From: Mucidula mucida
Taxonomy: Eukaryota > Basidiomycota > Agaricomycetes > Agaricales > Physalacriaceae
Assembly (NCBI GenBank): GCA_015501055.1
Contig: JADNYV010000545.1
Coordinates: 1 to 22,725, forward strand
Length of the DNA: 22,725 nt
Reading direction: 5' to 3'
A program made the translations under genes and the position numbers. The notes beneath the pieces were generated by a model, which saw nothing but the letters and a program-made list of their open reading frames with translations, did no database searches and was not told where the DNA came from. The first letter of the stretch is position 1, and every line of letters begins with the position of its first letter. This document shows positions 17,928-22,725 of the stretch, piece by piece.

Positions 17928-19805
17928 CTAGCATCTATCTGTCTGCGGCGAGGCGTGAGCCCCGTATGCCGCCGCCAGATCTTCGACGAGATTTAGACGA
18001 TTGATAGTCATCTTGATCAGATCAGCGTCAGCCGCTGTCTGTTCGACCGTCACGTAGTCGAAGCGCTCCGTGTGACGCGAAATGCCAACCACGAGCTGTT
18101 CAGAGTCCGTCCGCAGGCGCAGATCCATCTTCTTGGCCAATCGGACCAGGATGACGTGGTTTGCCCGACCGCCCTCAAACTCGTTGATCGTGTTCGCGTT
18201 CTTGAATCCAGCGGCGATGAGCTTTCTCTTGTCTTCCTGAGTCCAGGTCAAGTACTTGGCCTCGGGATCCTTGGGGATCTCACCGGTTCCGCCTTGGATT
18301 GTCCGCATATAAATGCTCTTGACGACCGGGTTGATGGTAGTGAAGCCGTTGGGATAGTATCCCTTGCCGTCGCACTCGTTGCCCTTGCCATTGACCTTGA
18401 GTCGGCCGAGCGCAACGACTGTGTCTTGTGTCGCCGTCTTGCTCTCGGAGCGATACTCAACGATCCAGCCGAGATCGTAATCCTCCATCTCGTAGCCCGG
18501 CACACGTGGCTTGAACCCCAGCTGCTGATCGTCGCCGTAGACCTTGACATGACGCGCTCCCACGAGCTCGGCTATGTAAACGAGCAAACCCTTATGACAC
18601 ATCAGGCCTTCGTCGATGTAGATTGTCTTGCCGTATTCGCGTTGGCCCATCTCTCGGCTGCCGACGGTGCGAACTTGTGTCGCTCGCTTGCCTGCCTTGG
18701 TAAACTTGGCTTGCAGGTCATCTCGGCCACCAGTCGATACAACAGCGATAAGGTCTTGCGGAGTAGCCACTCTGCAGATCTCAGAAGACTTGCCGCACCC
18801 CGGTACACCGTTGACCAGCGTAAATTTGCGTGTAGGGTCGACCTCGGTAATCGTTCGCTGCTGGTGCACTTGCAACAGCCGGTGAGACAGGTAGTCGTTC
18901 ATCGCGTCCAGGTACAGTATCATGGTTGACTTGGTTTTGGCCTTAATGGCGTGCTTCTGCGCGTCGTATTCGGCCTCGATCAGTTGTCCGTCACCCTTGA
19001 AGTCCTCGTCAGGCACCCAGACTGTGCTCAGACCCGTCAGAGCTTCCTTGCGACTAGCCAAGCCTGGTTCTAGGTAGAAGTAACCGCCAGCCTTCTGTTC
19101 AAGAAGTTGAGCACCAGATGTCGGATATCGATAGTCGGCATAACGGCCGCGAGCGTCGCCTCGTGTCTTGACATCGCGATAGACGTCGGCACAGAACTTG
19201 GTGAAGTGCTTGACGTCCATCTGCACGTACGAGAGGTAGCCAACCAGTGCCTTTGTCCGTTCTAGTAAGATACGGTCCTTGTCCACTTGAGACATCTGCT
19301 TGCCGTCGTCGACATCAACCTGCTTTTCGCCTGTAGTCGAACCGTCCTTGGTTTTGTCCGTGGCTTTCTCGTCAGGCTTGCTCGTAAAGAGCGGCTTCGC
19401 GTTGGCGTTTGGATCTCGCTTCCCGAGTGCTGCCAGAGTCCCTGCTGTCACTCCGTTGTCGGTCTTGTCTTTCATCTGATCCATGGTCTCAGCTAGGCAT
19501 TGTTCCAGTGTCTTCCAGCCGTTGCGATACGGTCCATTGAGTCCAGCATGATCTCGCTTGCCATAGCGTAAACCACGTTTAGCAGGCGGAAACAGACTTG
19601 CTGGCGTTCCCAGTGCCGTCTTGAGCGGTCGCGTTTGCTTTCCATCGCTGCTGCTGTGTGTGCTATCACCTTGACTCGGGATGATCCGACGCCAGATCCA
19701 GCGTACGCTTGAGCGTACGTTACTGGTGAAGTTTCGAACCGAGAAGTTGTTGCTGGTCAATTGCCAGATAAGCAGCGCCGCCGCCGATGACCACCGGAAG
19801 AACAA
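17928..19805 (-). CDS. SF1 (alphavirus-like) helicase part of the replicase
   Basis: The segment has 625 codons, and the frame is open a further 21 bases upstream (19826). The first codons are not an ATG, so it is a piece of a larger polyprotein. Residues 1-320 have no clear motif; about 110-180 are charged. The helicase follows: Walker A GVPGCGKS (333-340), motif II IDEG (about 397-400), motif III GDDQQLGF (424-431), motif V NEFEGG and motif VI VGISRHTERF. These define the viral SF1 helicase of alphavirus-like replicases. It ends at a TAG (17930-17928), after which the same frame continues open as a Pro-rich linker toward the RdRp. It overlaps the previous segment by 86 bases in a +1 frame, and is in the same frame as the first segment. 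Confidence 0.85.
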   Translation of the reverse strand: MFFRWSSAAALLIWQLTSNNFSVRNFTSNVRSSVRWIWRRIIPSQGDSTHSSSDGKQTRPLKTALGTPASLFPPAKRGLRYGKRDHAGLNGPYRNGWKTLEQCLAETMDQMKDKTDNGVTAGTLAALGKRDPNANAKPLFTSKPDEKATDKTKDGSTTGEKQVDVDDGKQMSQVDKDRILLERTKALVGYLSYVQMDVKHFTKFCADVYRDVKTRGDARGRYADYRYPTSGAQLLEQKAGGYFYLEPGLASRKEALTGLSTVWVPDEDFKGDGQLIEAEYDAQKHAIKAKTKSTMILYLDAMNDYLSHRLLQVHQQRTITEVDPTRKFTLVNGVPGCGKSSEICRVATPQDLIAVVSTGGRDDLQAKFTKAGKRATQVRTVGSREMGQREYGKTIYIDEGLMCHKGLLVYIAELVGARHVKVYGDDQQLGFKPRVPGYEMEDYDLGWIVEYRSESKTATQDTVVALGRLKVNGKGNECDGKGYYPNGFTTINPVVKSIYMRTIQGGTGEIPKDPEAKYLTWTQEDKRKLIAAGFKNANTINEFEGGRANHVILVRLAKKMDLRLRTDSEQLVVGISRHTERFDYVTVEQTAADADLIKMTINRLNLVEDLAAAYGAHASPQTDRC

Positions 19806-21573
19806 CGAAGAGCATTGGTTGCCAGGCTACAGCCGCGATCTTTGCTAAAGCCCCTGTCATCCAACACAGAGTGCTCCAGCCGAACTTGATCAGGCCTGTG
19901 CCCCAGATCTTCCATGCAAGTGTTGGGCTGACACATATCAGACCTCCACCGATGCTGAAGATGATCTTGCGTGCAGTAATGTTCTTGTTACTGCGTGGGA
20001 GACACTGTTCCAGCGCCTGCTCGTCCTTCTTGGCTGTTGCCTCGTTGGCCGGCTGCTTCTTGGTCCACCACCATCTGAAAGTCCACTTTTTCTTGGTTGG
20101 CTCTTCAGCTGGCTTCGGATCATCGGACACTGCCATGTGTCCCTTAGCAAGCAGCCCACGATGCACCTTGCCGGTCGTTACTCCAGTTCTACCACTGATG
20201 CGCTGCATCAGCTTTGGAACCGTAGAGGACGTCTCGGACTTTGAATCTTCTTGTGCATCGTCCGTGTCGGCTTGCTTCTTCCTCTTGGCCTTCTCCTCCT
20301 CCTGCTTCTTTCGGAGCTTCTCTGCCTCCCTGGCGGCTCGCTTCGCCTTGGCGCGTTCAGCCGCCTCCTTGGTGGCCATCTTGGCCTTTTGAGCCTCCTC
20401 CTCTTGAGCCTGCTCTGCTGCCGACTTCTTCTTCCCAGTCGCCAGGTCTTCCTTGGCCTGTTCCTGCTCCTGCTTGGCCTGCTCCTGCTTGGCCTGCTCC
20501 TGCTTGGCCTGCTCCTGCTTAGCCTGCTCTTGCTTAGCCAGTTCTTCCTTGGCAGATTCTTTCTTGGCAGACTTCTTCTTCCGCTTGGTCAGCTTCTTCT
20601 TGCGAGACTTCTTCGTGGACGACTTTGTCTTGATTGACTCTGTGTCTGCCGAGCTTGACTCGTCGCAATCTTCCATCTCTGGGTGGACCTCGTCCGAGGT
20701 TGTTGTATTGCCGCCTGGCAATCGCACCCGAGGCTTCTGTTTGCCAAAGTCAAACACGTCAGCAGACATCAGATCTTCTTGTCTGTCTTCGCAGTCGACT
20801 GCCGAGTACCAAGTTTGGCCCTCCGAGTCAACTGAGCAAGCGGACTCGTCGTCCGACTCTGCAGACTCGCTTGTAGTCTGCTCATCGTTCTTCTTGTCGT
20901 CGCCGTCCTTTGTCTCGCTGTACTGCTTGGGTTCCAAGTTCGAGATGATATCGTCATCCAATTCAAAGTTCTCCAAGTCGTCGAGAGTCTGGCCCGTTTC
21001 GCCCAGGAACGCTTCCAGGTCGATGCCTGTGTTCTCGAAGTCGTCGAGATCACCAAAGTCAGCACCGCCATTGGATGCTTCTATCCGGAAGCGGTAGTTG
21101 CGCTTCTTGTCGGACTCGCCGAGCACGATGCTGTTCCAGTGGTTCCGGTTGACATGCGCGATGTATAGCGTCGGCGCATTTTCGGGAAGACCGAAAGCCT
21201 CCGGGTCGGAAGGATTGACATAGATCAAAACGTCCTTTTCGATCACAACTAGGGCCAGCCGGAAACCCAGCTGAGCCAGGTACGTCTCTATATCGGCGTG
21301 ATCAAACCAGTCCGTTCGGCTGTTGTTGCTTGCCTTTATCAGCCCTTCGCGAACCTCGTCCTCGGTGAGTTGGCGGTGGAGCAATGCTCTGACAGTCTCC
21401 TCTGCCAGCTCCTCGTCTTCGCCCAGTTCCTCCTCAGCGCGTGCCAGGTCTTCAGCCCACGTCTTGTTGGCTATCTTGTAGCCGGCAGCATTGAGCATGC
21501 CCAGTACTGCGCCGACACCGCATTGTCCGACGACCAATTTTGGATCGTCGCCCAGATGGAAGACCCATTGCAA
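19720..21573 (-). CDS. Replicase segment with OTU/papain-like cysteine protease candidate, charged repeats and membrane region
   Basis: The segment has 617 codons, open from 21585; the first codon is not an ATG. Residues about 10-152 carry GQCGVGAVL (Cys18) and HVNRNHW (His140/His145), the layout of an OTU- or papain-like cysteine peptidase, which many alphavirus-like replicases include for polyprotein cleavage. Residues 185-300 are acidic, and 310-450 are Lys/Glu/Gln-rich with five AKQEQ repeats, probably a long charged helix. About 535-605 holds two or three hydrophobic segments (for example VVLPVVIGGGAAYLAI), suiting membrane anchoring of a replication complex. Frame is -1 relative to the segment before. 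A break within the protease Cys region would inactivate it unless bridged by splicing or frameshifting. Confidence 0.7.
   Translation of the reverse strand: MQWVFHLGDDPKLVVGQCGVGAVLGMLNAAGYKIANKTWAEDLARAEEELGEDEELAEETVRALLHRQLTEDEVREGLIKASNNSRTDWFDHADIETYLAQLGFRLALVVIEKDVLIYVNPSDPEAFGLPENAPTLYIAHVNRNHWNSIVLGESDKKRNYRFRIEASNGGADFGDLDDFENTGIDLEAFLGETGQTLDDLENFELDDDIISNLEPKQYSETKDGDDKKNDEQTTSESAESDDESACSVDSEGQTWYSAVDCEDRQEDLMSADVFDFGKQKPRVRLPGGNTTTSDEVHPEMEDCDESSSADTESIKTKSSTKKSRKKKLTKRKKKSAKKESAKEELAKQEQAKQEQAKQEQAKQEQAKQEQEQAKEDLATGKKKSAAEQAQEEEAQKAKMATKEAAERAKAKRAAREAEKLRKKQEEEKAKRKKQADTDDAQEDSKSETSSTVPKLMQRISGRTGVTTGKVHRGLLAKGHMAVSDDPKPAEEPTKKKWTFRWWWTKKQPANEATAKKDEQALEQCLPRSNKNITARKIIFSIGGGLICVSPTLAWKIWGTGLIKFGWSTLCWMTGALAKIAAVAWQPMLFVVLPVVIGGGAAYLAIDQQQLLGSKLHQ
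20455..20537 (-). repeat. 15-bp tandem repeats encoding AKQEQ
   Basis: About five copies of a 15-nt unit (plus strand GCCTGCTCCTGCTTG) lie in tandem with few substitutions. They encode the five-residue unit AKQEQ in frame, and the length is a multiple of three, so slippage here would not break the frame. Confidence 0.85.
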
Positions 21574-22725
21574 GACTCGAGGAAGCTAGCCATGCCTGCT
21601 TCGCCCGACTTTGACTTGTTGTACGAAGTCATGATGAGTTCATCCGACTGCGACTCGACGTGTGCTTTCTTGGGCTCCTGCGGCGACTTGACAGGCGCTT
21701 TCTTGGGCTTCTGTGATGACTTGACGGGCGGTAGCTCGCCTTCATCATCATCGTCATCGTCGCCATCTTTCCTCTTTGGCTTCTTATGCGAACAGTTGCA
21801 AGTCTGTGACGCAGACTGCGACGGTGTGACCGAGTCGTTGTCCGACGACTCGCTGTCTTTACCGTCTTCGCCAGCCAACTGCGATAGCTCCTTTGAAGAT
21901 CCGACCGGACCGCCTGAGAGCGGTAGAACACTGTCCAGAACTCGCTGGACGTCTTCTCGTACCGACCACGATGCGGTGATACGGCCGTGTCTCTCCGGAT
22001 CAAGGACAGCTAGTCGCCGTAGTAGCGTCTTTGTGCAGTCCTCTAGAATCTCCCTGTCCTTTCCCGGCTCTGTGGCGCGGATTCTGTCCGCAAGCAAGTC
22101 GAGCGTCTTGATGATTGACATTGGTTCGACCAGCTTCTCGTAGCTGCTGGACCAATTCTGGAACTCATCCGTCGTGATAGTGCTGACCTCGAATCTGCTT
22201 TCGAATGAGTCAAAGATCTCTTCGAATGCGATGAGCGGGTCGATATCGACGATCTCCGGGTTTGGCAGGTCGTAGCTTGCCTCGACACTCCGTGATAGGT
22301 GCTGCACAAGCCCGTCCTCGAACCTCGTGAACAGTCCGTTCTCGCCCTCGAGTGCGGCCATCCACTTTGAGCCGAGGCAGACCTCGGTGAAGCGCATCAG
22401 CATGAGCTTTGTCAGTCCTGCCACCCGCAGATTGCGACGCTTTTGCTCGCGTCGAACCAGAACAGATTGAATATAGTTCTGGTCGAACTTGAGCACGAAG
22501 GCAATCCACCATAGCGAGAACGAGATCCGGTACGCCAGCATCGTGTCTGTGCACACCTTGACCGTCACATCCACGCCGTTGACAGTGAACCGCGCGTTCA
22601 CGCCGACTGCGTAGTCGTACAGAGTCTTGGGCGTGAATTTCTCGTCCTGTAGCCGAAGGCCGTAGCTGACGAGCTGCTGCACCAGTGCTGTGTCCACCCA
22701 AGCAATCTGCGACTTGATGTTTTTG
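21471..22725 (-). CDS. Replicase N-terminal segment, partial, resembling the tail of an alphavirus-like capping module
   Basis: The frame is open to the right edge of the window, so the start is outside. The first 200 residues include TLYDYAVGVNARFTVNGVDV and a hydrophobic LWWIAFVLKF stretch. By eye this resembles the region after the methyltransferase core of alphavirus-like viruses; the core itself would lie beyond 22725. Residues 260-400 are low complexity: Ser/acidic, a CNCSHKKPKRK cluster, an Asp run and two KSxQxPKKA repeats. It ends at a TAG at 21471 after overlapping the next segment by about 110 bases. The family assignment is an inference. Confidence 0.6.
   Translation of the reverse strand, partial: KNIKSQIAWVDTALVQQLVSYGLRLQDEKFTPKTLYDYAVGVNARFTVNGVDVTVKVCTDTMLAYRISFSLWWIAFVLKFDQNYIQSVLVRREQKRRNLRVAGLTKLMLMRFTEVCLGSKWMAALEGENGLFTRFEDGLVQHLSRSVEASYDLPNPEIVDIDPLIAFEEIFDSFESRFEVSTITTDEFQNWSSSYEKLVEPMSIIKTLDLLADRIRATEPGKDREILEDCTKTLLRRLAVLDPERHGRITASWSVREDVQRVLDSVLPLSGGPVGSSKELSQLAGEDGKDSESSDNDSVTPSQSASQTCNCSHKKPKRKDGDDDDDDEGELPPVKSSQKPKKAPVKSPQEPKKAHVESQSDELIMTSYNKSKSGEAGMASFLESCNGSSIWATIQNWSSDNAVSAQYWACSMLPATR

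Larger units (their letters stand above)
11997..22725 (-). other. Endogenous alphavirus-like RNA virus element, more than 10.7 kb, 5' end outside the window
   Basis: All genes run on the minus strand in the order of a positive-strand RNA virus genome: replicase (protease, SF1 helicase, RdRp), an SF2 helicase gene, a zinc-finger gene, an AT-rich non-coding 3' end and poly(A). RdRp and SF1 helicase motifs are of the alphavirus-like supergroup; by eye the region after the GDD resembles beny-like and hepe-like mycoviruses. The presence of spliceosomal introns shows that this is not an assembled viral RNA. The frame at the right edge is still open, so a capping methyltransferase may lie beyond. 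Long intact ORFs suggest either a recent insertion or retained function. Confidence 0.85.

Noticed and set aside
18072..18929. Plus-strand ORF (285 codons) opposite the SF1 helicase
   Set aside because: Antisense shadow of the helicase motif region; no motif of its own.
21471..21585. Programmed -1 frameshift with a slippery heptamer at the first replicase frame change
   Set aside because: No X XXY YYZ heptamer in the right phase was found in the overlap, so it is kept only as an unproven option.
19787..22143. Several plus-strand ORFs opposite the replicase, including Leu- and Ser-rich ones
   Set aside because: They mirror the Lys/Glu/Gln-rich minus-strand codons; composition only, no domain.
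1..22725. CRISPR arrays, tRNA or rRNA genes
   Set aside because: No regular repeat-spacer pattern and no cloverleaf or rRNA motif was recognised; the context is eukaryotic.

Overview
The window is nuclear DNA of a filamentous fungus, most likely a basidiomycete (Agaricomycetes). The evidence is short spliceosomal introns with CTAAC/CTGAC branch sites, a serine-peptidase-like gene of a type I associate with agaricomycetes, and a Ty1/copia retrotransposon. Species cannot be named from sequence alone.

Layout. (1) 1-1718 has no recognisable gene. (2) 1719-8602 holds one plus-strand host gene for a trypsin-fold serine peptidase-like protein (His206, Asp337, Ser473 of the main ORF). It has a TATA box, a 5' intron that appears to split the start codon, and a first coding exon. 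That exon is cut by a complete copia element (1929-6960, coding on the minus strand) with two 335-bp LTRs that read as identical and a 5-bp target duplication CCCTC, so the insertion is recent. (3) 9899-10848 is a three-exon minus-strand gene for a membrane protein of unknown function. (4) 10849-11996 shows nothing coding.

(5) From 11997 to the right edge, all genes run on the minus strand and have the layout of a positive-strand RNA virus genome of the alphavirus-like supergroup, open at its 5' side beyond the window. In coding order: a replicase region resembling the tail of a capping module, an OTU/papain-like protease candidate, a highly charged repeat region with membrane segments, an SF1 helicase and an RdRp with motifs A, B and C (GDD); a second gene with a complete SF2 DExH helicase; a third gene with an N-terminal zinc finger; an AT-rich 3' region; and a 21-nt poly(A). 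I read this as a >10.7-kb endogenous viral element (EVE), possibly partly domesticated.

The most unusual property is that the virus-type RdRp and SF2 helicase genes are interrupted by good-consensus spliceosomal introns whose removal restores the reading frame between motif-bearing exons. An RNA virus genome would not have these. The replicase upstream of the RdRp also has two offsetting frame changes and one in-frame TAG. So the element mixes signs of RNA origin (poly(A)), of long nuclear residence (introns) and of either decay or further undetected splicing.
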